A stretch of 32,642 nt of DNA from Oscillospiraceae bacterium (GCA_022804995.1 JAAWUC010000010.1:1-32642); one strand, 5' to 3'; shown: positions 1 through 7,322, counted from the stretch's first letter. The notes: generated by a model from the letters alone, not told the origin. Program-made: numbers and translations.

Positions 1-231
1 AGGCTTTGGAAAAATTGTGAGCGTAAACTCGTTATTTCTGCTCAGATTCTTACTTTCGCCCTCATTGCCATCCTCATCAGAAGATATTAAACAGGCTCTG
101 AGGTGTTCGCACCGGTCCGCGTGGGGCTGGGGCAACTCCCGGTAGAGCTCAGAGGCATATTTCAGGGTTGCGTCGTTCTCGATGTAGGGGACGATGTATT
201 CGTTGTAAAGCGTGTTCAGGAAATCATCCAT
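1..231 (-). CDS. Hypothetical protein, N-terminal part only (cut by window edge)
   Basis: The minus strand is open from an ATG at 231 to the window edge, giving 77 codons with no stop. A good ribosome site (GAAAGGA) lies about 10 bases upstream. The protein starts MDDFLNTLYNEYIVPYIEND and is acidic, with a helical-looking first half and a low-complexity Asp/Glu/Asn stretch near residues 50-65. I do not recognise it with confidence. The opening is reminiscent of small DUF6809-type proteins of Clostridia, but that is a guess. It is divergent from the XRE regulator at 323, so the regulator may control it. Base use is more AT-rich than most neighbours. Confidence 0.55.
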   Translation of the reverse strand, partial: MDDFLNTLYNEYIVPYIENDATLKYASELYRELPQPHADRCEHLRACLISSDEDGNEGESKNLSRNNEFTLTIFPKP

Positions 232-256
232 TGTTCTTTTTCCTTTCTTGTAGTAA

Positions 257-299
257 AATGCACATAATTCAATGCTATAGTGATATTATAATGCACTGA
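257..299. promoter_or_regulatory. Divergent promoter region with AATGCAC direct repeats
   Basis: The 91-base gap between the divergent genes at 231 and 323 is AT-rich. It holds ATTATAAT (285-292), which reads as a TATAAT -10 box on both strands. The heptamer AATGCAC occurs at 257-263 and again at 290-296, 33 bases apart (about three helical turns), which suggests a repressor site for the adjacent XRE protein. No clear -35 box is seen on either strand. Confidence 0.35.
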
Positions 300-322
300 G
301 TTCGTTGCGTCAAGAGGTAATT

Positions 323-547
323 ATGGAATTTCGAGAATTTTTTAAGGACCGTCTGCGTGAACTGCGCAAGGAAACCGGTGAAACGCAGCAGCAGGTAGCA
401 GATGCTCTCCATATCCCACGGCAGCATTATCAAAAATTTGAGCGAGGGGAAAATCTGCCGAGCCTTGAAAAATTTATGGATTTAGCAAAGCACTTCGGCG
501 TGTCCCTGGACTATCTCGCCGGATGGACGGAGGAGCGTAGAAAATGA
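323..547 (+). CDS. XRE-family helix-turn-helix transcriptional regulator
   Basis: This 74-residue protein is essentially a single Cro/C1-type HTH domain. The core (residues about 8-62) runs RLRELRKETGETQQQVADAL, then IPRQHYQKFERGENLPSLEK and the closing helix FGVSLDYLAGW, which is typical of small repressors of this family. I chose ATG 323 over an upstream in-frame TTG at 305 because AAGAGGT sits five bases before the ATG. Its stop overlaps the next gene's start (ATGA), so the two are translationally coupled. It is likely an autoregulator acting on the divergent promoter just upstream. There is no ligand domain, so the signal is unknown. Confidence 0.85.
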   Translation: MEFREFFKDRLRELRKETGETQQQVADALHIPRQHYQKFERGENLPSLEKFMDLAKHFGVSLDYLAGWTEERRK

Positions 548-771
548 ACCTGCAAAAAGCCCGCCTGCTGCTGATTCTCTTCGGCGCGCTGGGATTGGTT
601 CTCCTGCCCCTGGGGGCGGTTCTCCGGTCCGATCTGATTCTCTACGCCGCGCTGCTGAGCTATGTCCTGGCGGTGGCGGTTTGGTTTCGCTTCAACCGCT
701 GTCCCCACTGCCATAAGCACCTGGGCCGCAGTACCGGCCTCTACTGCCCCCACTGCCGGGAAAGACTGTAA
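544..771 (+). CDS. Small membrane protein with C-terminal zinc ribbon
   Basis: The protein has 75 residues. Two hydrophobic segments (about residues 7-27 and 32-49) are followed by a cytosolic-looking zinc ribbon with two CPHC knuckles separated by 12 residues, which should bind one zinc ion. Its start overlaps the stop of the XRE gene by four bases, and ispE begins 17 bases after its stop, so it sits inside an operon. The function is unknown. Small two-helix zinc-ribbon proteins of this type are common in Oscillospiraceae. Pairing with an HTH gene suggests a sensor or partner for the regulator, but that is inference. Confidence 0.75.
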   Translation: MNLQKARLLLILFGALGLVLLPLGAVLRSDLILYAALLSYVLAVAVWFRFNRCPHCHKHLGRSTGLYCPHCRERL

Positions 772-788
772 TATCCGGGAGGACGCCC

Positions 789-1655
789 ATGACCTGTACC
801 GAGCCGGCTTACGCCAAACTGAATCTGTCCCTGGATATCCTGGGCCGCCGGAGCGACGGCTACCACGACATGCGCATGGTCATGCAGTCCGTCACCCTCC
901 GCGACACCGTCACCCTGGAGGAGCGGGGGGACGGGGCCCTGTCGATCTCCACCTCCCTGCCCTTCCTGCCCTGCGACGAGAGCAACATCGCCGCCAAGGC
1001 CGCGCGGCGGTTCTTCGCCGTGACGGGCCTGCCCTTCCCGGGCTTGGATATCGATATCCGCAAATCCATCCCCGTGTGCGCCGGCATGGCCGGGGGCAGC
1101 AGCGACGGGGCGGCGGTGCTCCGGGCCCTGGGCCGCGCTTACGCGCCGGACCTCCCCCCCGCAGAGCTGGAGGCGATGGCGGCGGCGGTGGGCAGCGACG
1201 TGCCCTTCTGCGTCCGGGGGGGCGCCGCCCTGGCCGAGGGCCGGGGGGAGGCGCTGACGGACCTGCCGGGCCTGCCAGCCTGCTGGTTCGTGCTCTGCAA
1301 GCCTGGCTTCTCCATCTCCACCCCGGAGCTCTTCGCCCAGGTGCGCTGCAAGCGCCTGCGCTGCCGCCCGGACACCGCCGGACTCCGGCGGGCCCTGGAG
1401 GCGGGGGACCTGGAGGGCGCGGCCCGGCGGATGTACAACGTGTTCGAGACCGTCCTCCCCCGAAAGCACGCCCAGGTCTTTGAGATCAAAAGCGCCCTGC
1501 TGGATCTGGGGGCCCTGGCGGCCTCCATGACCGGCAGCGGTCCCACGGTCTTCGGCCTCTTCCGGGACCGGGGCCGGGCGGAGACGGCGGCGGAGGCCCT
1601 GCGGGCCCGGTATCCGGCGGTATTTCTCTGCCAGCCGTCGGGACGGGCTGTATAA
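789..1655 (+). CDS. ispE: 4-diphosphocytidyl-2-C-methyl-D-erythritol kinase
   Basis: This GHMP kinase phosphorylates CDP-methylerythritol at the 2-hydroxyl with ATP, the fourth step of the non-mevalonate (MEP) route to isoprenoids. It has 288 residues, the usual length. The opening AYAKLNLSLDILGRRSDGYH is the family signature, with the substrate-binding Lys and Asn near residues 9-11. The glycine-rich ATP loop PVCAGMAGGSSDGAA lies near residues 97-111. A C-terminal GHMP motif, MTGSGPTVFGLF, lies near 246-257. GGGAGGA precedes the ATG. It lies 17 bases after the zinc-ribbon gene, so it is probably co-transcribed with the XRE regulator, which is an unusual setting for ispE. Confidence 0.95.
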   Translation: MTCTEPAYAKLNLSLDILGRRSDGYHDMRMVMQSVTLRDTVTLEERGDGALSISTSLPFLPCDESNIAAKAARRFFAVTGLPFPGLDIDIRKSIPVCAGMAGGSSDGAAVLRALGRAYAPDLPPAELEAMAAAVGSDVPFCVRGGAALAEGRGEALTDLPGLPACWFVLCKPGFSISTPELFAQVRCKRLRCRPDTAGLRRALEAGDLEGAARRMYNVFETVLPRKHAQVFEIKSALLDLGALAASMTGSGPTVFGLFRDRGRAETAAEALRARYPAVFLCQPSGRAV

Positions 1656-1663
1656 AACCGGAA

Positions 1664-1708
1664 AAGACCGTCTATACTGGAGACAACAACTCCGGAATAG
1701 GCGGTCTT
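1664..1708 (+). promoter_or_regulatory. Long near-perfect hairpin between ispE and the next gene
   Basis: Positions 1664-1682 (AAGACCGTCTATACTGGAG) pair with 1690-1708 (CTCCGGAATAGGCGGTCTT) around a seven-base loop. Of 19 pairs only one is a true mismatch and two are G-U. No T-run follows, so it is not a standard terminator. The 3' arm contains AGGCGG, the only ribosome-site-like sequence upstream of ATG 1714, so folding would hide it. It could be an RNA switch, a processing site or a protein-binding site. Confidence 0.5.
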
Positions 1709-1713
1709 AAACC

Positions 1714-1941
1714 ATGAAAACACGTGATAAGCTGATTCTGTCCATCCTGGCCGGTCTGGCGGCTATGGTCCTGTACGCCTCGCCCATGTGGTGGGGGGTG
1801 GTCTTTTCCCCCATCGCCCAGCCGCTGACCACCAGCGGGGAGGCGGCGGAGGAGAGCGGCCTCGTCTGGGAAAGCGGCGAGGCGGAGGTGCGGCTGAAGT
1901 CCCTGGAGCTGCTGCGGGGGCTCTTCGGCCAGCGGCGCTGA
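1714..1941 (+). CDS. Small hypothetical protein with N-terminal membrane anchor
   Basis: The protein has 75 residues. A short basic start (MKTRDK) is followed by a hydrophobic segment (about residues 7-32), then an acidic polar tail with EAAEESGLVWESGEAEV and a helical C-terminal end. It looks like a bitopic membrane or secreted protein. No family is recognised. It follows ispE by 58 bases across the long hairpin and is closed by a terminator. Its only candidate ribosome site lies inside the hairpin, so translation may be structure-dependent. Codon use matches the neighbours, which supports a real gene. Confidence 0.55.
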   Translation: MKTRDKLILSILAGLAAMVLYASPMWWGVVFSPIAQPLTTSGEAAEESGLVWESGEAEVRLKSLELLRGLFGQRR

Positions 1942-1950
1942 AAAAAATGT

Positions 1951-1978
1951 CCCGTCCGGCAGGGCGGGGCGTTTTCTA
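1951..1978 (+). terminator. Rho-independent terminator
   Basis: The stem CCCGTCC/GGGCGGG (1951-1957 with 1962-1968) has a four-base loop and is followed by GCGTTTTCTATTTC. It closes the ispE-side transcription unit just before a strong new promoter. Confidence 0.75.
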
Positions 1979-1982
1979 TTTC

Positions 1983-2010
1983 TTGACTTGCCCCGGCCAG
2001 ATGGTATAAT
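1983..2010 (+). promoter_or_regulatory. Sigma-A promoter of the nitroreductase-NUDIX/mrnC/rqcH operon
   Basis: TTGACT (1983-1988) and a perfect TATAAT (2005-2010) are separated by 16 bases. The leader to the ATG at 2073 is about 55 bases and carries an AAAGGAGG ribosome site. Confidence 0.8.
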
Positions 2011-2072
2011 AGGGTCAGAAGAAAAGCGGAGGGCAGCTCCCTCCGCGCCGCAGACCAGAAAGGAGGATCCCC

Positions 2073-3203
2073 ATGACCCTATCGGAAGCTGTCCTGAGGC
2101 GCGTCTCCGCGCGGGCCTATCTCCCCGAACCCATCGACCCCGGCCGGCGACGGCAGCTGGAAAAGATCATCAGCCAGTGCAATGCCCGCTCCGGCCTGTC
2201 TATCCGCCTTGTCTGCGACAGGCCGGAGCCCTTCGCCGGCGTCAAGAGCTGCGGGCTGTTTACCGGCGTGCGCCACTATCTGCTCTTCGCAGGCCCCGCC
2301 TCGGACCCGGACCTCCGGGAGAAGTGCGGCTACTTCGGGGAGACAATCCTCCTCACCGCCACGGCCATGGGCCTGGGTACCTGCTGGGTGGGGGGTACCT
2401 ACGACAGGTCCGCCTGCCTGAAGGCCCTGGACGGGGGGGAGGAGCTGGTGTGCGCTGCCGCCATCGGCCACACCCCGGAGACGCCCACAGGCCGGGAGAA
2501 GCTCATCCGCCGGGTGGTGTCCCGGAAGAGCAAGTCCATCCCGGAGCTGGCTTCCGGCCTGAGCCAGGCTCCGGACTGGTTCATGTCCGCCATGGCCTCG
2601 GTCCAGCGGGCCCCCTCCGCCCGGAACCGCCAACCCGTCCTCTTCGAGCGCCTGCCGGACAACACGGTCCGGGCGGAGCTGCTGGAGGAGACCGCCTTCT
2701 CTCCGGTGGACCTGGGTATCGCCAAGCTCCATTTCGAGCTGGGGGCCCACGGTGGAACCTGGACCTGGGGCAGCGGCGGAACGTTCACCAAGGCCCGGGA
2801 GGAGAAGAGCTGCGGCGCGGTCATCTGGCGGGGCACGGCGGAGGAGCACCAGTTCCTCCTGGCCCAGCACGGCGCGGGCCACTGGAGCTTCCCCAAGGGC
2901 CATGTGGAAAAGGGGGAGAACGAGAAGCAGACCGCCCTCCGGGAGATCAGGGAGGAGACGGGGCTGGACGTGGACCTGGACACCCGCTTCCGGGAGGTGG
3001 TGACCTACTACCCCATGCCGGAGGTTATCAAGGACGTGGTGTTCTTCCTGGCCCGGCCCTCCGGCGGCGTGGAGCACGCCCAGGAGGAGGAGATCGCGGC
3101 CCTGGGCTGGTTCACCTTCCGGGAGGCCCGGCCCCTGGTGACCTTCGCCTCCGACGAGGACGTGCTTCTGGCGGCGGAGGCGTATATCAAAGGAACGGAA
3201 TAG
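2073..3203 (+). CDS. Nitroreductase-family / NUDIX hydrolase fusion protein
   Basis: Two domains are joined in 376 residues. Residues about 1-235 resemble the TM1586-type nitroreductase family (opening SARAYLPEPIDPGRR, a GYFGETILLTATAMGLGTCWVGG segment near 89-111, and SARNRQPVLF near 181-190), expected to bind FMN. Residues about 240-376 are a NUDIX hydrolase with a perfect box: GHVEKGE, seven residues, then REIREETGL (near 276-300). The SFPKGHVEKGE context resembles asymmetric Ap4A hydrolases. A strong GGAGG ribosome site precedes the ATG. It is the first gene of an operon with mrnC (10-base gap) and rqcH. The substrate cannot be read from sequence; nucleotide or dinucleotide clean-up is inference. 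Confidence 0.85.
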   Translation: MTLSEAVLRRVSARAYLPEPIDPGRRRQLEKIISQCNARSGLSIRLVCDRPEPFAGVKSCGLFTGVRHYLLFAGPASDPDLREKCGYFGETILLTATAMGLGTCWVGGTYDRSACLKALDGGEELVCAAAIGHTPETPTGREKLIRRVVSRKSKSIPELASGLSQAPDWFMSAMASVQRAPSARNRQPVLFERLPDNTVRAELLEETAFSPVDLGIAKLHFELGAHGGTWTWGSGGTFTKAREEKSCGAVIWRGTAEEHQFLLAQHGAGHWSFPKGHVEKGENEKQTALREIREETGLDVDLDTRFREVVTYYPMPEVIKDVVFFLARPSGGVEHAQEEEIAALGWFTFREARPLVTFASDEDVLLAAEAYIKGTE

Positions 3204-3213
3204 TGGAGATTGT

Positions 3214-3630
3214 ATGACAGATTATTTTGACCTGCGCCTGACGGAGGATGAGCTCCGGGCCATCAGCAGCGTTGGCCTGGCCCACTGCGGGGACGCGGTT
3301 TACGAGCTGCTGGTGCGCTCCTGGCTCTGCGCCCACGGGAGGGCCACCGGCAAGAGCCTCCACCGCGCCACGGTGGAGCTGGTCCGGGCCGGAGCCCAGG
3401 CGGTGCGCGCGGACCGCGTCCTTCCGCTGCTGACGGAGGAGGAGCAGGCGGTGTTCAAACGGGGCCGCAATGCCCACGTTCACACCGTCCCCGCCAGCGC
3501 CAGCCGGGCGGACTACTTAAAGGCCACCGCCCTGGAGTGCCTGCTGGGCTGGCTGTACCTGCGGGGGGAGCGGGGGCGGATCAACCAGCTTTTTGCCGCT
3601 ATGATGGAGGAAACCGACGATGCCACTTGA
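3214..3630 (+). CDS. mrnC: Mini-ribonuclease III
   Basis: This is an RNase III-type endonuclease without the double-stranded RNA-binding domain. It matures the ends of 23S rRNA in Firmicutes. The 138-residue length fits the family. The signature GLAHCGDAVYELLVRSWL holds the catalytic Asp near residue 26, and RNAHVHTVPASASRADYLKATALECLLGWLY (split here by the conserved Asp/Tyr) carries the second acidic site with Glu near residue 110. GGAG lies five bases before the ATG. Its last 11 bases overlap the start of rqcH, which indicates translational coupling. In Bacillus the gene sits elsewhere, next to cysS, so this neighbourhood differs. Confidence 0.93.
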   Translation: MTDYFDLRLTEDELRAISSVGLAHCGDAVYELLVRSWLCAHGRATGKSLHRATVELVRAGAQAVRADRVLPLLTEEEQAVFKRGRNAHVHTVPASASRADYLKATALECLLGWLYLRGERGRINQLFAAMMEETDDAT

Positions 3631-5320
3631 CGCCATCTGCCTCTCCGGTGTGGTCCGGGAGCTGGAGGAGGCAGTACTGGGCCTGCGGATTGAGAAGGTC
3701 CAGCAGCCCTCCCGGGACCAGGTGGTCCTGACCCTCCGGGGGAACAGAAAGCTGCTGCTGTGCGCCGGGGCCAGTCAGGCCCGGGTCCACCTGACCAGGG
3801 CCCAGCGGGAGAACCCCGCCGCGCCCCCCATGTTCTGTATGCTCCTGCGCAAGCACCTGGGGGGCGGACGTATTGCCGCCGTGGAGCAGCCCGTTCTGGA
3901 GCGGGTGGTGAGCCTGACGGTCGATATTGTGGACGAGATGGGTGAGCCGGGCCGGCGGAAGCTGGTGGCCGAGTGCATGGGCCGGCGGTCCAACCTCATC
4001 CTCCTGGACGGGGAGGGGCGGATTGTCGACTGCCTGCGGCGGGTGGACATGGAGATGAGCCAGCAGCGGCAGGTCCTGCCGGGGCTCTTCTACCGCCTGC
4101 CGCCAGGGCAGGAGAAGGCCAATCCCCTGGAGATTGACCGGGAGGGCTTCCGGGCCCTCCTTCGCCAGCCGGGGGAGTCCCGGGAGGCGGACGCGCTCCT
4201 GCTGGACAGCTTTTTCGGTATGTCCCCCCTGGTCTGCCGGGAGATCGCCGCCGGAGGGGAGCTGGAGGACTCCTTTTTCCGCTGGCAGGAGACGGTCAGA
4301 GAGGGACGCTTTACCCCGTGGCTTTTGACAAGGGACGGAGCGCCCTTTGACTTCTCCTACCTGCCCATCCGGCAGTACGGCGGGGAGATGGCTTTGGAGG
4401 AGCGGGAGAGCTTCTCCGCCCTGCTGGACGAGTTCTACGAGAAGCGGGAGCAGGCCGAGCGGGTGCGGCAGCGGGGGGCGGACCTCCAGCGGGCGGCCTC
4501 CACCGCCCGGGACCGGGCCAAGCGGAAGCTGGCCATGCAGGAGAAGGAGTACGCCCAGACCCAGGACCGGGACCGTCTGCGCCTGAGCGGGGAGCTCATC
4601 ACCGCCAACCTCTACCGCATGGAGAAGGGGCAGAAGCTCCTGCGGGCTGAGAACTACTATGAGGAGGGCTGTCCCGTTATGGACATCCCCCTGGACCCCC
4701 TCCTGACACCCCAGCAGAACGCCGCCAAGTACTTCAAGCGCTACAGCAAGGACAAGACGGCGGAGAAATACCTCACGGAGCAGATGGCCTCCGCCCGGCG
4801 GGAGCGGGACTGGCTGGAGAGCGTCCTGGACGAGCTGAGCCGGGCGGAGACGGAGCAGGACTTCCTGGACATCCGCCGGGAGCTCCGGGAGGCGGGATAC
4901 CTGCGCGGCCAGAGCGGCGGCAAAAAGGAGCCCAAGCGGCCCCCCAGCCGGCCCAGGGCCTTCCGCTCCAGCGGGGGATTTCTCATCCTGGTGGGCCGGT
5001 CCAACACCCAGAACGACCAGCTCACCCGGGAGTCCTCCAAGACCGACTACTGGTTCCACACCCAGCGCATCCACGGCTCCCACGTGATTCTCCGCGCGGA
5101 GGGCCGGGAGCCGGACGAAGCGTCCATGACGGAGGCGGCGGTCCTGGCGGCCTGGTTCTCCCAGGGGCGGGAGAGCGCGTCGGTGGCGGTGGACTACACC
5201 CAGGTCCGCAACGTCAAGAAGCCCAATGGAGCCCGGCCCGGCATGGTGGTCTACGACCCTTACCAGACCGCCTATGTGAAGCCGGACGGGAATCTGGTGA
5301 AGCGCCTGGCCGAGGGCTAG
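3620..5320 (+). CDS. rqcH: Ribosome quality control protein RqcH (NFACT family)
   Basis: This is the bacterial Rqc2 homologue. It binds stalled 50S-peptidyl-tRNA complexes and recruits tRNA-Ala to add alanine tails that mark the chain for degradation. At 566 residues it has the family length. The NFACT-N domain (about 1-180) starts PLDAICLSGVVRELEEAVLG. A helical coiled-coil middle (about 260-430) is rich in Arg, Glu and Lys. The NFACT-R domain (about 445-555) includes LVGRSNTQNDQLT, DYWFHTQRIHGSHVI and VRNVKKPNGARPGMVVY, all diagnostic. It starts inside mrnC with GGAGG nine bases upstream. The older annotation of this family as fibronectin-binding protein should not be preferred. Confidence 0.93.
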   Translation: MPLDAICLSGVVRELEEAVLGLRIEKVQQPSRDQVVLTLRGNRKLLLCAGASQARVHLTRAQRENPAAPPMFCMLLRKHLGGGRIAAVEQPVLERVVSLTVDIVDEMGEPGRRKLVAECMGRRSNLILLDGEGRIVDCLRRVDMEMSQQRQVLPGLFYRLPPGQEKANPLEIDREGFRALLRQPGESREADALLLDSFFGMSPLVCREIAAGGELEDSFFRWQETVREGRFTPWLLTRDGAPFDFSYLPIRQYGGEMALEERESFSALLDEFYEKREQAERVRQRGADLQRAASTARDRAKRKLAMQEKEYAQTQDRDRLRLSGELITANLYRMEKGQKLLRAENYYEEGCPVMDIPLDPLLTPQQNAAKYFKRYSKDKTAEKYLTEQMASARRERDWLESVLDELSRAETEQDFLDIRRELREAGYLRGQSGGKKEPKRPPSRPRAFRSSGGFLILVGRSNTQNDQLTRESSKTDYWFHTQRIHGSHVILRAEGREPDEASMTEAAVLAAWFSQGRESASVAVDYTQVRNVKKPNGARPGMVVYDPYQTAYVKPDGNLVKRLAEG

Positions 5321-5332
5321 CAAAAAAATGGA

Positions 5333-5361
5333 TTGACAGGGCGGGAAAATGACGGTATACT
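5333..5361 (+). promoter_or_regulatory. Sigma-A promoter driving the riboswitch leader
   Basis: A perfect TTGACA (5333-5338), a 17-base spacer and TATACT (5356-5361) place the transcription start near 5367-5369, exactly at the first base of the aptamer. It begins only 12 bases after the rqcH stop. Confidence 0.85.
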
Positions 5362-5366
5362 CAAAA

Positions 5367-5491
5367 GCGTAAAGGGAGTAGCCTGCACAGTGCGGTCTGT
5401 GTTCGCTCAGCCGTCAATACGATTTTAGAATCCGGCTTTGTGATGAAATGGCGAGACTTTGCCGCGCGGCAGCGGCAAAGTCTCGCTTTTT
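5367..5491 (+). promoter_or_regulatory. yybP-ykoY-type (manganese) riboswitch with terminator
   Basis: The leader carries the conserved AAAGGGAGTAGC (5371-5382), a variable hairpin CACAG/CTGTG (5386-5390 with 5397-5401), then GCCG (5410-5413), the TCAATAC internal-loop strand (5414-5420), the GATT/AATC stem (5421-5424 with 5429-5432) and the closing CGGC (5433-5436). It ends with the diagnostic GGCGAGACTTTGCC. Helix P1 pairs GTAAAG (5369-5374) with CTTTGC (5457-5462), which is the 5' arm of the terminator. Ligand binding that stabilises P1 would therefore block termination and turn the gene on. Known members sense Mn2+. The sequence match is strong, but the ligand here is inferred from family. 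Confidence 0.85.
5451..5491 (+). terminator. Regulated intrinsic terminator of the riboswitch
   Basis: A perfect 15-bp stem (5451-5465 with 5472-5486), a six-base loop and TTTTT at 5487-5491 form a textbook terminator. It lies 40 bases ahead of the controlled gene. Its 5' arm is shared with aptamer helix P1. Confidence 0.92.
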
Positions 5492-5531
5492 GATACATGA
5501 GGGATAAATAACCAGTAAAGTGAGGAAAGCT

Positions 5532-7160
5532 ATGACATTTGCGGAATTAATGCTTTTTGCGGTCCGGCTGCTGGCCGGGACGGGGGTCTTTCTGGTGGGC
5601 GTCCACCTGCTGACCTCCAACATTGAGCAGCTGGCCACGGGAAAAATCAAGGAGCTGTTCGGAAAAACCGCCGACAGGCGGCTGGTCAACGTGGGCATCG
5701 GCGCGGCGGCCACGGCGCTTATCCAGAGCTCCGGCGTGACGACGGTGCTCATTGTGGGCTTTGTCAACGTGGGTATCATGAATCTGTACCAGGCGGCGGC
5801 CATGATTATGGGCGCCAACATCGGTACCACCGTCACCGCCCAGATCGCCGCCCTGAGCACCTTCCCCATCACCACCTATATCCAGGTGCTGGTCTTTGTG
5901 GGCATCATGATGAGCATGGTGTGCCGTCGGGACGGCCCGAAGCGGACAGGCATGATTCTGGCGGGCCTGGGGCTGATTTTCATCGGCCTGGCTTTGATGA
6001 GCGACGCCATGAAGGCCAACCGGGACGGGATTCAGGTCCTCTTTGAGACAGTGACCAACCCCTTCCTGCTGTTCCTGCTGGGCATCCTCCTCACGGCTCT
6101 GGTCCAGTCCAGCTCGGCCACCACCTCGGTCATTATTGCCATGTCGGTGGCGGGGCTCACCATCGGCACCGGGGGCAACGAGGTGCTGTATATCATCCTG
6201 GGCACCAACATCGGCTCCTGCGTGACGGCCCTGATGTCCTCCGCCACCGCCGGGACCAACGCCCGCCGGGCAGGGCTTATCCACCTCCTGTTCAACACCG
6301 GGGGATCGCTGCTCTTCTTCGCCCTGATGGCCTGCTGGCCCGGCTTTATGGAGGCGACCTTCCGCCGGTGGTTTGCCGCGCCGGCCACCCAGATTGCCAT
6401 GTTCCACACCTTCTTCAACGTGACCTGCACCGTGCTGTTCCTGCCCTTCTGCGGCGTGTTCGTGAAGCTGTCGGAGTTTTTTATCAAGGACACGGAAAAG
6501 AAGCCCCAGGAGCCCGCGACCTGCCTGGACGAGCGTATGCTGGCCACCCCCTCTCTGGCGATCTCTCAGCTGGAGAAGGAGCTGGTCCGCCTGTCCGACA
6601 CGGCCATGGGGGCTTTCCGCGTTGGATACCAATCCTTCGCCGAGAAGGACCGGGAGCTCATCGCGCCCACCCACGAGCTCATTGACCGGGCCAACGCCAT
6701 CAGCCAGTCCATGGTGGACTATATCATCCGCCTGGCCGCCAGAAACAAGCTCACCGGAAACCGGGCCATTTCCGACCTCCACAGCAACGTGGGCGATGTG
6801 ATGCGTATCGCGGAAATCGCCGACAACTTCACCAAGTACACCCATCGGACCATGGAGAGGAACCTGGACTTCTCCGAGGGGGTCAAGGCGGAGCTGGACC
6901 GGATGGTGAGCTGTGTGGAAAATCTGTATATCCTCACCCGCCAGGCCGTCCTGGACCGGGACGCCAGCCTTCTGCCGGAGATTGACCGGACGGAGAGCGA
7001 AATCGACGCCTTCCGCAAGCAGCTCATCGACGGCCACATTGAGCGGCTGAACCAGGGCGCCTGCCGCCCTGAGAGCAGCGGCGTGTTCATCAATCTGGTG
7101 TCCAACCTGGAGCGGCTCGGGGACCATCTGACGTATATCGCCCATACCGTTCAGCAGTAG
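5532..7160 (+). CDS. Na/Pi-cotransporter family protein with PhoU-like domain
   Basis: A 542-residue inner-membrane protein. Two inverted Na/Pi-cotransporter repeats carry the signature QSSGVTT (65-71) and QSSSATT (192-198), each followed by hydrophobic helices. GANIGTTVTAQ and GTNIGSCVTAL are the matching second motifs. A cytosolic helical C-terminal domain (about 340-540) is PhoU-like, as in YjbB/NptA-type proteins. ATG 5532 is preferred over GTG 5520 because GAGGAAAG lies just upstream. Phosphate movement is the family expectation. The manganese-type riboswitch directly upstream suggests a role in metal or metal-phosphate homeostasis. A convergent terminator follows. Confidence 0.9.
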   Translation: MTFAELMLFAVRLLAGTGVFLVGVHLLTSNIEQLATGKIKELFGKTADRRLVNVGIGAAATALIQSSGVTTVLIVGFVNVGIMNLYQAAAMIMGANIGTTVTAQIAALSTFPITTYIQVLVFVGIMMSMVCRRDGPKRTGMILAGLGLIFIGLALMSDAMKANRDGIQVLFETVTNPFLLFLLGILLTALVQSSSATTSVIIAMSVAGLTIGTGGNEVLYIILGTNIGSCVTALMSSATAGTNARRAGLIHLLFNTGGSLLFFALMACWPGFMEATFRRWFAAPATQIAMFHTFFNVTCTVLFLPFCGVFVKLSEFFIKDTEKKPQEPATCLDERMLATPSLAISQLEKELVRLSDTAMGAFRVGYQSFAEKDRELIAPTHELIDRANAISQSMVDYIIRLAARNKLTGNRAISDLHSNVGDVMRIAEIADNFTKYTHRTMERNLDFSEGVKAELDRMVSCVENLYILTRQAVLDRDASLLPEIDRTESEIDAFRKQLIDGHIERLNQGACRPESSGVFINLVSNLERLGDHLTYIAHTVQQ

Positions 7161-7236
7161 CCGGCCTGTCCTGCATCCTCCGTAAAAGAGTTTGAGGCTA
7201 CCGAATTTGAAGATTACTATATGACACTTGAAGCTG

Positions 7237-7267
7237 AGGCGGCATCCCTCTCAAAAGGATGCCGCCT
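7237..7267. terminator. Hairpin terminator between convergent genes
   Basis: AGGCGGCATCC (7237-7247) pairs perfectly with GGATGCCGCCT (7257-7267) around a nine-base loop. T-runs are poor on both sides, so efficiency may be modest. The rest of the 162-base gap 7161-7322 shows no gene. Confidence 0.55.
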
Positions 7268-7322
7268 TGCCTGCGCCTGGACTGCGTTTTTCAAATTTTA
7301 TGTGGGTCTGGGATAGAACCCT

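Noticed and set aside
305-322. TTG start that would extend the XRE protein by six residues
   Set aside because: The ribosome site AAGAGGT lies inside this extension and is correctly placed for ATG 323.
3599-5323. A 574-codon open frame on the minus strand over rqcH
   Set aside because: Leu/Gly/Pro/Gln-rich shadow with no ribosome site; the plus strand encodes clear RqcH motifs.
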